NCBI GenBank assembly: GCA_033297075.1
Contig: MU858146.1
Location: forward strand, 62,001-126,000
DNA: 64,000 nt
DNA from: Rhypophila decipiens
Taxonomy: Eukaryota > Ascomycota > Sordariomycetes > Sordariales > Naviculisporaceae
Direction of reading: 5' to 3'
The position numbers and the translations under genes are program-made. The notes below the pieces were generated by a model. It had not been told where the DNA came from. It was given only the letters and a program-made list of their open reading frames with translations, and did not search any database. Numbering within the stretch: position 1 is the first letter of the stretch; each line of letters opens with the position of its first letter. Shown here in pieces: positions 45,632 through 56,743 of the stretch.

Positions 45632-46050
45632 GAGGTCTTGGTGAGCTCTGTTATGAGGTTAACGAGGTATGAGAATGTGTGGCTTGGATTATAAACCAGT
45701 GTTGCATCTGAGTTTAAATCGCATTATGGTCTCTTTTGAATGTGTTTTATATGACATGACATGATTTCTCTGGAGATCAACTTGTTGAGTCTGAGTTGAT
45801 GACCGAGTCCTGCTTCATGTTGTCCCTACCTCTATTAACAGCGGTGGGGTTTAGGTGTATATTACCCCCACCCCACCATCTGCCAAGCCCCTGTCCCACT
45901 CAGCTGCACAACCCATCACGTCACAAGCCTGAAGCTGAGAGCCGCAACGCCAATGTCAAGCCCAGATCAGAGACGGCAAGCCACATCCACTATTGGTCCA
46001 GGGCAGCTATACAGCTCAACACCACATCACATTTCGACTGCCAGGTCGCC
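45632..46050. other. Divergent promoter region of the 44.8-kb gene and AP-3 beta
   Basis: About 420 bp, no other feature seen. Confidence 0.5.
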
Positions 46051-48582
46051 ATGGAGTCGATAGCACGGATTTCAAGCTTAATAGAGAGCGCCCGCGAGCT
46101 CACTCTCGACGCCGCGGCTGCCGCCCGAAACTCGCGGAGCTCCTCGTCCAAGCCCGTCGACAAGAACGTGGTCAAGAAGCTCCTCGACAGTCGCAATGAG
46201 CGCGAGGTCCTCGACGGATTGCGGCGTGTCCTTGGTGTAGGTCGCCCCCGATATGTCTGACCATGCCTCACCCCCCACCCTAACTCTAGCCTTTGGGCTC
46301 GGCAGATGATGGGCCGCTCGCAAAAGACGCTCCCCCTCTTCTCCTCGGTCGTCAAGAATGTCGCCTCCACCAACATCGAAATCAAGAAGCTCGTCTACAT
46401 CTACCTCTTGCACCATGCCGAGTCAGACCCCGACCTCGCCCTTCTCTCCATCAACACTATCCAAAAGTCCTTGTCCGACCAGAACCCCCAGGTCCGCGCC
46501 CTCGCCCTACGAACCATGTCGGGCATCCGCGTGCCGGTTATCAGCCAGATCGTGTCGCTCGCCATCAAAAAGGGTGCTGGAGATATGAGTGCCTACGTAC
46601 GACGTGCTGCCGCGCTCGCGATCCCGAAATGTTACAGGCTGGACCCTTCGCAACTGCCGCAGCTCCTCGAGTACCTCTCGACTCTTCTCGGCGACAAGCA
46701 GTATTACGTGGCCGGCGCGGCTGTGACTACCTTTTTGGAGATCTGCCCCGACCGGACGGATCTGATACACAAACACTACCGCAGCCTCACCAAAATGATT
46801 GTCGACATGGACGAGTGGAGTCAGCTTGCTACGCTGCGGTTGATGGCTGTTTATGCGCGAAAGTGCTTTCCCAGGAGAACTAAGACGATCAAAAACAAGA
46901 AGGCAGTGGATTTGAATGACTTTTACGGCGAGGGAGCTGATAACAGCTCCGAGGGCGAGCAGGTTGTGGCGCTAGACCCCGACCTGGTGCTACTTCTCAA
47001 CAGCATCAAGCCACTCCTTCAGTCACGTAATGCAGGAGTAGTGGTGGCAGCAGCACGGTGCTATGCTGCCATCGGAACTTCAGACTATGTCAAACTGGCC
47101 ATCGGACCTCTCATCTCTCTCCTCCGCGGGCCCCAGGACGAGCAGCAGCTGGCTCTCTTCAACATAGTCTCGATATGTCTCGAGTACGCCTCCGAATTTG
47201 TCAGACATGCGCGACACTTTTCCGTGCAAGCCACTGATGCCCAGCCTGTTTGGGAACTCAAGCTCGAGATCTTGACGCTCTTATTTCCCCATGCGCCTCC
47301 TCATATCAAGAGTCTTATCCTCACCGAGCTAGAGCACTTCAGTCGAGGATCTGACAAAGTCCTCGTCCAAGAAGCAGTCAGGGCCATCGGGCGTTGCGCG
47401 CAGTCCGACAATGCCACAGCACCGAGATGTCTGCGTCTGCTCCTCAGCCAAATCACCAGTCTCGACGGAACCCTAGCGGCCGAGAGTCTGACAGTCATCC
47501 GCCATCTGATCCAGCAGGACCCCTCGGCGCATGTGTCGACGGTGGTTCGTCTGGCCAAGAACCTCGACTCGGCGACAGACCCGCAAGCCCGCGCGACCAT
47601 CATCTGGCTGGTCGGCGAGTTCTCGGGTCTCAACGGGGAAGACAACATCGCGGCGGATGTGTTGCGAATCCTGCTCAAGGACTTTACCTCCGAGGCCGAA
47701 GTTGCCAAACGCCAGATCTTGTTGCTCGGTGCAAAAGTCTATCTGCATTATCTCAATCGGCAGCTGGAGCAGGAGGCGTCATCGGAGAGTAATGGCGAGG
47801 TGAAAGCCCCGATTAAATTGCTCGAGGATGATGATCACCCTATTGCCAAGCTCTGGCGCTATGTTTTGTTGCTGGTGAGATATGATACGTCATATGACCT
47901 GCGTGATCGCGCGAGGTTGTACAAGAGTCTCTTGGGAGTGCCCCAGTTGGCGACGCTCATGTTGCTTGCGCCCAAGCCGGCTCCCCAGGCGCCGAGTCCG
48001 TCCGAGACGAGGAAAGGGTATACGCTTGGTTCGGCGGCTTTGGTGTTGGCCGGGGATGCAGGACTGCATGGCGTCAAGGGGTATGATGACTTGCCGGATT
48101 GGGTGGAGGAGGGGAGGGAGCCGGATCCGAAACTCAGGCAGGTGGATTTACCGGTTGGCGGGAGGTCGGATTCTCGGTCGCGAGTGCCGGCTGCGCAGAG
48201 TTTGGATGCTGCTGCTGCTGCTGCTAGGCCGGGAAGTGGTGGACTGGGCTCGATCACGGGCAGGAGTAATGGGTTCGGACCGTCTGGGGGAGGGGGGCCG
48301 GAGAAGAGCTTGGATGATTGGCTTGCTGAGGATGATTCTATTGTTGTTAAGAAGACTGCTGCTTCCGGTGCTGCGGCGGCGAGGAGTAGTTTACCTGTGA
48401 GGCCAACGGAGGAGTCTGAGGAAGAAGAGGAAAGCGAGGAAGAGGAGGATGACGAAGATGAGGAAGAAGAAGACGAAGAGGAGGAAGAGGAAGAGGAAGA
48501 TGACGAGGAAGAAGAAGAGAAAACAGAAGAGGAAGAGGACAGCGACGCAGAAGAGGACGCCAGACTTATGAGGGGTACCTAG
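46051..48582 (+). CDS. APL6: AP-3 adaptor complex beta subunit (Apl6)
   Basis: Large subunit of the AP-3 adaptor, which sorts cargo from Golgi/endosomes directly to the vacuole. Exons 46051-46236 and 46306-48582 flank a 69-bp intron (GTAGGT...CAG, phase 0), giving 820 residues. The adaptin N-terminal helical solenoid is clear: VKKLLDSRNEREVLDGLRRVLG then MMGRSQKTLPLFSSVVKNVAS, NIEIKKLVYIYLLHHAE, DPDLALLSINTIQKSLSD, and AYVRRAAALAIPKCYRLD, all characteristic of beta-adaptins and specifically AP-3. A hinge of Gly/Ser/Ala follows residue ~690, and the protein ends in about 60 residues that are almost all Glu and Asp, a feature of AP-3 beta hinges. No separate ear domain is present, as in yeast Apl6. 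The start has good context (GCCATGG). Confidence 0.93.
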
Positions 48583-49328
48583 AACTTGCCTCTTTCCACC
48601 CGCATGGTTTGTGACTTTTTTTAGACGCGCATCTAGAATGCATGGTCTTAGTAGCGTAGACGGAGGATTGGCATATATATAGGTTATACATATTGAAGGA
48701 CGAAGCTGTATGGACTGGACTCTGGGATACAGCAAGTTGCACGCTGTCATGGATATGGTCTTTTTTGTCGGCATACAAGAAGACTGAGAGACTGGGAGTA
48801 AGGTACACTGTTACAAGGGGCGCCTGTCACCACTCAGCGCATTACAGCGACTTTTAGGTTACAACTTGTTACCATCTACTGTCTGGCTCTTTTTCAGCGC
48901 AGAGCCAACACTTGCCTCATTTGTTTTCCTGCCTGTATGGTCCTTGTTCGTTCTGAAAGGCTACTACTACTGGTAGGTGTGAAATGTGAAATTTCTTTCC
49001 GCTCCTCAAGGAAGATAGCGGTAATATAGCGGCACTCGGCCCATGGATGACTCAGTTGACAATTTGATACCAACTAGATTCTGGAAAAGAGGAACACAAA
49101 CGATGCGAAATTTCTTCAAATCCAGTGCCAGAAAGTCCCATACGCAGAAGAATATCATGAACCGCATATCGAAGGAAACTTATAACACCGTACCATACCG
49201 TACAGAAAAGGATCCCATACATGAACAACAACCTTGAACCTGGCGAGACTGCATCTCATAATTACTACCTCCCGAACCGAACCCAAATTTGACCAGAAGC
49301 AAGCAAACCAGCCAGGTTGATACTCAGG
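48583..49328. other. Intergenic between convergent AP-3 beta and low-complexity gene
   Basis: Two 3' ends; nothing else seen. Confidence 0.5.
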
Positions 49329-50651
49329 CTACTTTCCATCAGTACCACCACCACCGCTCTTATCAGCTTCTACTCCTGCTGCTCCGTCTGCTGCGGTTTT
49401 CTTTCCAGCTTCACCACCACCACCAGTCCCCGGCCCACTTGCCCCAGCAATCTTCTCCTCGGCGGCCTCCTTGGCATGTCTAGGAGGCAAGGAGGCAGCC
49501 GGAACCTTATCCGTCGTGTCTTGCTTCTCTTTTTTTGTTTCTTCATTCAAGATCTCGTTGATACTGCCCTTGCGCTTTAGTTGGTGCTCCTGCCTTTCTT
49601 CTTCTCCCTTGCTGGCACCATCGCCAACACTTTTACTTTTTTCCTCTCCTTTTCGAGAAATGCCTGCTGCATCGCCACCACCACCACCGACTTTACCGCT
49701 TGCTGCGCTTGTACTTAAGCTTCTGGGCTTTTCCTTGCCATTCCCGTTGTTTCCTGTTGTAGTCCCAGTTCCAGACGTGGTGGTGGTGGTGGTGGTGGTA
49801 GTGGTGTTGCTCTTCGTATTATCCTTGCCATCTGAAGATGAAGCAGCAGCCGGCCCGGGCTGTAAAACATTCGCTCCAAGACTCTTGCTATGCCCATGTG
49901 GTTTCCTTATGATTCTGGGGGGCTCAGAGGTTCCAGTCTCGGCGGTATTTGCATCAGTAGCAGCTGCGCCCTCCTCTTTCTTGTCTTCTTGTCCTTCCCC
50001 TTTGGCACCCTCACCATCCTTCTTCCCAGCTGCCTTCAAGTGGTCTTGTTCATCCTCGGTTTCGTCGGGGTCAACGACAGGATCTGCGTCCTCGAGGACA
50101 ATATCCGTATCTTCTTCTCCCTTGTTGTCGTCGTCCTCGTTGTCTGATTCGATATCACTGCCAAAGATGTCATCTTCCTTTCCAGTCCTGACTTTCTTGG
50201 CACTGTTTTTCCCATTTCCATCTCCGCCTGTCTTTCCTTTGGGTGCCGCCTTTTTGGTGGGAGTGGAGGCTTGTTCTTTGCGCTTACGGGTGTTGTTGGA
50301 GGTTGAACCGGAAGTTGAGTCTGCTTGTTTGCTTGCTTGACCTTCTCCTTTCGTTGTGCTGTTGTTGACCTTTGCGGCACCCTCGGCTTGGTCGATGGCC
50401 TCGGCCTCGGAAGCGCGCTTCACAGCAAGATCTTGTTGGTCTGCTACGCCTGGACGGGAGATCGACAAGGCTGGGTGTTCCTCATGTTAGCTATGTACCC
50501 CAAGGTAGTGGGTATGCTGGCTGGATGATTGGGAGGAGTAGATGTCGATAGTGAAGATCAAAAGCTCACCTTGATCACCTTCCTGCGGGAGTGACTGTGC
50601 CTGGGCTTGACCCTGACCCTCTTTCTGACCGTTCTTATCGTCTTGGCCCAT
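49329..50651 (-). CDS. Low-complexity acidic/Thr-rich hypothetical protein
   Basis: Two exons, 50570-50651 and 49329-50470, with a 99-bp intron (GTGAGC...CAG, phase 1), give 407 residues. The start MGQDDKNGQKEGQGQ is chosen because it lies just before the donor and joins in frame to LSISRPGVADQQDLAVKR. I do not recognise the protein. It has a Lys-rich stretch (TRKRKEQASTPTKKAAPKGK, likely nuclear), then an acidic patch (DDIFGSDIESDNEDDD), a run of ten Thr encoded by a (GGT)n microsatellite near 49,780-49,805, Gly-rich stretches and a short helix (QLKRKGSINEILNEE). Mostly disordered. A chromatin-associated protein would fit the composition but there is no domain evidence. Confidence 0.7.
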
Positions 50652-51292
50652 GGTATGAGACTGAGTGTGGATGATTTTGTGGGGTTTGAGGATGATTGCC
50701 GTTGAGTGTGCTGTTGGAAGAAGGGGAAGAGTGAGATCCTTGTTTCCCCAGAAAAGAAGATGAGAAGAGTGGAACGGGAAAAGAAGGACCACAGAGGTTT
50801 TAGGAGAAAGTAGAACGATTCCTAAAGTTCAGTGGACTCGAACTAGAGAATTAAGGTATGAGCGGTTCGTGATGGAGGATGTTAGTGGGATTAGTCTCGG
50901 GAAGGTGGAGGGGCCCGAGGGAAAGGGAAGTCGGCTCTGTCTCGGGTAGTTGGGTACTCGTTCTGCTCATGTCGTCAGAGGTGCGGGCTATAGAGATGGC
51001 CGGGTCCGTTATCTGAGACATCTTGGTGACTCCTTCCCGGGTACGGATACCTCGAGGTCGTTATGAGATCCGAAGTTCACCATTGTCATTAGAACGGGGA
51101 TAAGAGCTCTCAGAACATCAATGCTTCCTGTATTACCCATGCAACAGCGGCAAGATCTGGAGATGATATCTCTTTACGGGTGGAAGCTACCCAACAAATA
51201 AACGGTTATGGTGATGTCCCAAGCCTTAGATACAAATGTTACTCGAAGCCGAAAGTTCAACGCAGACCCCCAGGGACATAATGATACCAAGA
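50652..51292. other. Intergenic, no gene seen
   Basis: Upstream of the low-complexity gene and downstream of the duplicated small gene. Nothing supported. Confidence 0.5.
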
Positions 51293-51815
51293 CTAAAGCA
51301 TCAGGCCCTCCGATATAATAAATTCCTGAAGCCTGCCAAACGACTTGCTCTGGAGCTCCATGTCGGCATCTTCCAAGACGGAGCGAGGCAGTTCAAAAAT
51401 TCCATCCACGCACACCCACGATGGCCGGTGAAATTGCACGCCGAAACACAATACCAACTGCACCCCTTTGGCAAGTATTCCTTTGAGTTGGACTGATGGG
51501 GAGATACAAGTCATTTCTGACGGATGATTCCTTTTGGTGGACAATCTGGATTCATTAGATTCGAGTATGAGTAGCGTTCATACTGAAGCCGAGTTTTGAA
51601 GAATGATGAAGGGAATCCGAAAGGGGTAGACAAACACAAGCAACCCTGCACCATCCCCTACGCTGGATTGATCTCCCGACTACCATGATGGTTCGCGAAG
51701 GAAGGTCGTTGATATTGACATCGGCTTCGTTCACCTCGTCCTTGGTGTCTCGGCTCCATTTCTTCTTTGGCTTGATGTCGTATACTCGACCCCGCGGGTC
51801 CCCTTTGTCTCTCAT
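51293..51815 (-). pseudogene. Frameshifted tandem paralog of the 52.4-kb small gene
   Basis: Exon 1 (51636-51815, 60 codons) encodes MRDKGDPRGRVYDIKPKKKW and VNINDLPSRTIMVVGRS, aligning with the neighbour's start and LPPRTVLVLGKS. The 90-bp intron 51546-51635 (donor GTTTGT) is at the same place and phase as in the neighbour. Exon 2 begins in the frame matching the neighbour (DLYLPISPTQRN), but the rest of the similarity (LVLCFGVQ, PSWVCVDGIFELP, SVLEDADMELQSKSFGRL) is in the next frame. The two exons sum to 433 nt, one base too many, and the shift maps to the C4 run at 51463-51466. In the unshifted frame a stop comes early and removes the C-terminal third. It is a pseudogene unless the extra base is a sequencing error. 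Confidence 0.7.
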
Positions 51816-52130
51816 GGCTAGTTTGTGATGAGCGGTGATGAGTGATCTTAAGATAAGTAGCAAGATAACGATTGAGAGCGGGAATAGTATGCCAAGTGGT
51901 TTACGATGAAGATGAAACGGGTTCGTATTTATGGAGAGCTATACTCTTATGACATACTCACCTGGCGGCAATTTCTGCATTCAATTCCCCTCATGAGGCC
52001 TACAGTCTCCTGCAAAGAACCGAACATGACTTGCTGATACGAATCACATCCATCAGTCCAGGAGGTGATCCAACAGCTACCCGTGATGATCATTGAGCTT
52101 TTCACTTTCTAACCCAATAGAAGGTGATAT
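51816..52130. other. Upstream flank of the frameshifted paralog
   Basis: About 315 bp between the pseudogene start and the duplicated upstream element. Nothing else seen. Confidence 0.4.
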
Positions 52131-52206
52131 GATGACGGGAGCTGGCAGCTGTGGCTTTGGCAGATGTCATACCGCCGTCCACTGATGCCGGAGGCCCTCC
52201 TCAACA
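52131..52206. repeat. Duplicated upstream element, copy 1
   Basis: Landmarks GATGACGGGAGCTGGCAGCTG and ATGCCGGAGGCCCTC recur at 53223-53299, upstream of the sister gene at a similar distance (about 315-390 bp here, 280-355 bp there). The sequence between the landmarks has diverged more. Confidence 0.6.
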
Positions 52207-52425
52207 AATCTAGAGTCTGGACATGCAGTGTGAGCAATTGTCAGATGTGATGGATAGGAGAAGCATCCAGTCTTGATAAACTCATTCTAGCTGACATATC
52301 TCTCCGTGCCCCTGAAGACTTTTCGAGTGTCCCTGCTGATGATCCGCCGCCCTCATCTCGACAGGTAGTCCAACAGCACCATTTACATTCCACCTTGTAT
52401 CTCCCATGTATCCAAGATAGGCCCC

Positions 52426-52944
52426 TCACAGACCAGGTGACATGAATCTCCCTTTCATGAAGCTACGGACTCTGTTGTATGACTTGAGCTGGAGCGCAAA
52501 CTCAAGCTCGTCATCTTCCTCCAAGATGGAATAAGGAAGCTCCATAATCTGATGCAGATTCACCCATGCCGGTCCGCATTCCATCTGGTAGTTGTGAGAA
52601 AGAATGAGCTGTATGCCGGTCTTCTTGTCTTTTTCTGCTGGGCGAATGGGAAGTTGCAGGTCTGTCTCGAGAGTTGGGTCTTTCTCTGATGTGATCTGAG
52701 AAAAGTTCGTGAGATTCTTGGTGTCTGGTGAGAAGAAGTAAATATTTGAGGTAGGTATATAACTCACAAATGCGACCTTCCAGTGTCCTTTCTTGTCTTC
52801 TGACTTTCCTAAGACTAGTACGGTGCGAGGTGGGAGGTCGGGAATGTCGTCCAGATGGTATAGATCTTGTTTGATCTCGTCGGTCCAGGCGCTTCTGCCT
52901 TTGATGGTGAACACCCTCTCTCGAGGGTCAGTGGGGTCCTTCAT
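52426..52944 (-). CDS. Small protein, possibly PemK/MazF-like SH3-barrel fold
   Basis: Exons 52768-52944 and 52426-52695 are joined through a 72-bp intron (GTGAGT...CAG, phase 0) into 148 residues. Without splicing the frame stays open across the intron, so a 172-residue unspliced product cannot be excluded; the paralog at 51.3 kb has an intron at the same position, which supports splicing. The order of strands is reminiscent of the PemK/MazF-like barrel: LPPRTVLVLG, a GHWKVAFITSEKD strand with the 'V-ITS' pattern, DLQLPI, IQLILS, and PAWVNLHQIMELPYSILEE near the C-terminus where such proteins have S-V---QI--V. This is a weak fold inference; no catalytic residues can be assigned and a toxin role should not be assumed. 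It lies in tandem with a frameshifted copy. Confidence 0.65.
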   Translation of the reverse strand: MKDPTDPRERVFTIKGRSAWTDEIKQDLYHLDDIPDLPPRTVLVLGKSEDKKGHWKVAFVSYIPTSNIYFFSPDTKNLTNFSQITSEKDPTLETDLQLPIRPAEKDKKTGIQLILSHNYQMECGPAWVNLHQIMELPYSILEEDDELEFALQLKSYNRVRSFMKGRFMSPGL

Positions 52945-53222
52945 TGTTGGGTAGATGGGTTGATAAGGTCGCGGGTCATGAATGATGGTATGGGCTTGAA
53001 GGCGAATGTGAGGTCAGAATCAGTATCAAGAAAGTGTGCGTACGTATCGTATTTATGTTCTGATCCATCACATATGACCGTGAGGCGCACAGCTTGCTGT
53101 AAAGCTGTGATCAGATCTCAGTTAAGCATCGTCCGGTAGGTATCCGAAATATTGGCAATATCCTGCCGCGCTGGTCCAATATAGCTCCCAGAAACATTGA
53201 GTGGTTCCCCTGTCCATAATTT
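52945..53222. other. Upstream flank of the small gene
   Basis: Promoter region, nothing else seen. Confidence 0.4.
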
Positions 53223-53299
53223 CATGACGGGAACAGGCAGCTGGTGATGTTAAGGGCAAACGATATCTTCCGTCACATATGCCGGAGGCCCTCATCGCC
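53223..53299. repeat. Duplicated upstream element, copy 2
   Basis: Partner of 52131-52206; shares CATGACGGGAACAGGCAGCTG-like and TATGCCGGAGGCCCTC landmarks. Confidence 0.6.
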
Positions 53300-53527
53300 A
53301 GTTTTCGAGCCACGCATTTCAACAGCATGTACTCGGTCCATATCGATATGGGGGATTTCGAAGCTCAGAGGTTATCTTGTTCAAACGCAAGCTTGGTATT
53401 GCGCTTAAGAGAAAAAGAAAAAAAAAGGAATGTCTAGTAACAATGCAACTCGCTTTCCAACAACAAAAGAAAAGGGATGAGATCTAATGATTCTAAACGG
53501 AGCTCCTTCCAACAGCAAGCCGAGGAT

Positions 53528-55011
53528 CTACTGCACCTTGCCCTCGGTCGAGCTCTCAACGACCTGCCCAGCCGCTCCACGCTCGAGGTCCTGGTCAGAG
53601 GACGCAGCCCCCTGGCTCTTGACCTCGCTGGCCTTCTCCGTGGCGCTCTTTTTCTCGGCAGCCTTCTTGGCGGCGCTCTTGGACATGGTCATTGCCATCT
53701 GCGGGAAAAGAATCCCGGGAGGGAAGAATGCGAGGATCAGTGAGGCGAGGAGGATCATGCTGTTAAGCCTTGAGTCAGTAAAAAGTACGGTCAAGACAAC
53801 CAGACTCACAACAGTCAGGAGAAGGAGACCAAGACTCACAATCCCTCCAGGACGATAAACGACGGCTCGTCTTGCATGATATGATTGCCCCATCCACCAG
53901 CCATCTCGGCGATACTGTTCATATTCCACCTCCGTCAGCAACCCACCCATCCAATCATCTCAAAAAAAGGGGGGTAAACATACCGATAAATGCACCGAAT
54001 CAAAATCATCGAATACGCCGTACTAACAGCATAAACAAAAAGCCGAAACCTCTTATTCCCCCAAATCTCAACAGCCCTTTCCCTCTCGTCGGTCCCCTCT
54101 CCCTCCGAAGAATTAACCCACTTCTTCATCCTCAAAGCATAATCCCCCGCCGTGAGCCCAAAGAACAGCAAGACCACAACTTGCAAGCAGATCCCAGCAA
54201 TGATAACCCTATTACCATGCTGCAGGAGCTTAAAGTTGGTCTGGCCGGCGGAGGCAGCGAGTCCTCCGCCGATAGCTTGGAGGAGCAGGCAGGATACGTC
54301 GGCGGGGACGAAGATGAAGGGGTAGAGACGTGGTTTTACGCGCGAGAGGGAGGGGTTCAGGGCGAGACAGACGTGTTTCAGGGTTAGGTAGACGGATACG
54401 CAGATCAGGGTTGGGGCGAGGATGATGGCTACGATTTGGGTCTCGAAGGCGGATTTGTTCCAGGGGTTGGTGTGGAGCGGGATTCGGGCTGCGTAGCCTT
54501 GGGTTGATGTTAGCTTGGTATTGCTTTGAGGGTTTCTTCAACGTTGGTTGGATCATGGTCGTGATCGGTCTCGTGCTTTTCCCGGGTGTCTCGTTCTCTT
54601 GCCCGTGGCAGGACAGGATGGCCTTGTCACGACGGGACAGAATGTTGTAGTAATAAGGCTCATCACTCTTGTGGATGGCGATCCCCAGTCCCCACAACAT
54701 GGATATGATGAAGAGCAATGAGCAAGAAAAGAAAACCTACCAGCAAGCTCGAGCATACATCCAGCCGTAAGGTAAGCCATGTAGCTCCACGTCCTCTTCC
54801 AGGACCCAATGATCAAGGCAGTAAACCCGGCAATACCAAATCCTATCGCGAAAAAGTAGTTGATGCCCGTGTTAGGGTAGTATCCCAAGGTCGTTCGCTC
54901 GATGGTGCAGATCGCGTTGATCTCGGTGCAGCTCTTGTAGCTGGCGCCCAAGGTCAAGTTGACGCCCGGAGGCATTGAGTCCGGGGTTGCCCGGGAGAGC
55001 AGATCTAGCAT
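53528..55011 (-). CDS. RTA1-family seven-helix membrane protein
   Basis: RTA1/RSB1-like proteins are fungal membrane proteins linked to lipid (sphingoid base) export and resistance to 7-aminocholesterol. Exons: 54741-55011, 53984-54497, 53840-53914, 53528-53768; introns of 243, 69 and 71 bp; 366 residues with frame kept. Features: an extracellular start with two Cys (SYKSCTEINAICTIE), YYPNTGINYFFAIGFGIAGFTALII (TM1), TWSYMAYLTAGCMLELAGYAARIPL (TM2), PTLICVSVYLTLKHV, the RTA1 signature region GGGLAASAGQ, KRFRLFVYAVSTAYSMILIRCIYR joined through an intron to IAEMAGGWGNHIMQDEPSFIVLEG, the most diagnostic RTA1 block, and a last helix ending in FFPPGILFPQ. The C-terminal tail is charged (Lys/Glu/Ser). 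The first intron is unusually long for this window. An alternative start, 12 codons on, is MPPGVNL. Confidence 0.88.
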
Positions 55012-56743
55012 CGTGGGCGTGTTGTGATGTTTGGTCTCGAAGGTTTGTGTCGTCGACGATGAACGCTAAGTCTGTTGGTATAGATATACAATAGAGATGA
55101 TCCGAGGGTCCTGCACGTTCGATCCGTGTATTCTATCGATATCGTCCCTCTGTGTGGCCTCAGCCAATCCTCCGAGATTTTCCCAAAAGGGACCCGACAA
55201 GACCTTTGCCGGTCTGATGTTGGTGTCTGGGCCGAACTCAGAGTCTGGTGATAAGGGGCTCTGCTGTAGCGACTATCGACAAGAACGGGCAAAAGAGGAA
55301 GGAGTGAGTGTGTTGTTCGAAGTTAAGTGAAGGAACGAAAGAGGAACCACTGTCTCGAGTGGGTCCGAAAACAAAAGCTGTAAAGGGAAGGAACAAAATC
55401 CGTTACGATGTTTAGTAGATGTCCTTTCTCAGAGAACAAAGATCAACTCGACTCACCTCGAATATGTAACTTGTGAGTTCACTCCAAATGTAGACGGATA
55501 GAAACGGGTGAAACACAACACGAGGTCGAAATCCAGGTTAATCACAGGAAATATCCATCTATCAGCGGCATGGGATTTGACAGGAAAGGGGGGATGCAGT
55601 GGCCTTATTAATAAACCGCTCCATCCTCCCACCCTGGAGCTCCAGACATTGCAACATCCACCTCTATCCGTAGCGATCCATATTTATCGCAACTATTGGT
55701 GGGCGGGGGGGGGGGGGGGGCTGCCTGGACTTCATTGTTTCCCCATCGAAGCCAGGGCAACTCGGATTACTGAGCCGGGAAATGGATCCGGGAACTTTTG
55801 GGCCTTGTCCTTCTGCCCTGTGGTGACTGTTTGTCGCTATAAATCTTGGCGAGCACCTTTTTCTGCTTCCCGATGAACGGGTTCACGGCGGAGACGGGTG
55901 AGACGGCCCCACCCTGTGAAAGCGAAACCGAGCTTCCTTGTCACCTCCAGCGGCTTCTGGCCTGCCCTATCCGGCCAACCACAGAGAAGGACGACATTTG
56001 CGCAATAATACTCCGTACGTGCGAACGTACTGGACAGTGAACAAACCACTGCCGATATCTCACCTACGAGGAGAAGTTGTAGGGGACGGCAAAGATTCCC
56101 GAATCGAGTTCAATCACCGCTCCATTGCTATCCTGAATGCATCTTGGCATAAGCGCCTTATATTGTTGAGAAGCCCCAGAAAGCCTTGCAATGAGAAATG
56201 TCGACATTTAACCCTCGTCGGGCTCGGTTTCGGTATCATCCTACCGTCTTGGCCTCGTCGGTGTAAATCTCCCGAAACTCGATCAGATTTTGGCCCCATC
56301 GTGATAGACTGTTTCTCATAATGATATCGAGTGAGCGCGGCGCAAGAGCCTCCACAACCTGCGTGGCATCGAAATGGTTATTGTCGTCGTCGGCTTTTAC
56401 ATACACTTCTGCAAGGCGGACCATGTTTCACATGCCCATGTGTTAAAATGTCGTGGAAGCAGGAACCGGGTAGAACAGACACTGGTTATGGAAGAACAAG
56501 GCGGCATGCATGCAGCCACAACCAACGAGAGACCCCTGGTGCGCCGTTTCGTAAATTAATTCCACGGTCGTTGCAAAACGTTACAATGGTTAGATTCGGC
56601 CATAAATTCTCGAGTTATGCGAAAGCAACATGGTCATATTCAGATTGAACAAATCAATTTTGAAGGGAGTCCATTGTCTGTGCAGCTAACCAAGCTGTTT
56701 AACCAGGACTAAACAGGTCTCGAGTGCCGGAGGCATCAACTTC
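55012..56743. other. Intergenic with a G16 homopolymer
   Basis: No gene supported. A run of 16 G lies at 55705-55720, and one TACTCCGTA copy at 56009. Small ORFs show no coding character. Confidence 0.5.

Noticed and set aside
49471..50340. Plus-strand ORF of 289 codons
   Set aside because: Antisense of a low-complexity minus-strand gene; Ser/Val/Leu-biased composition follows from that.
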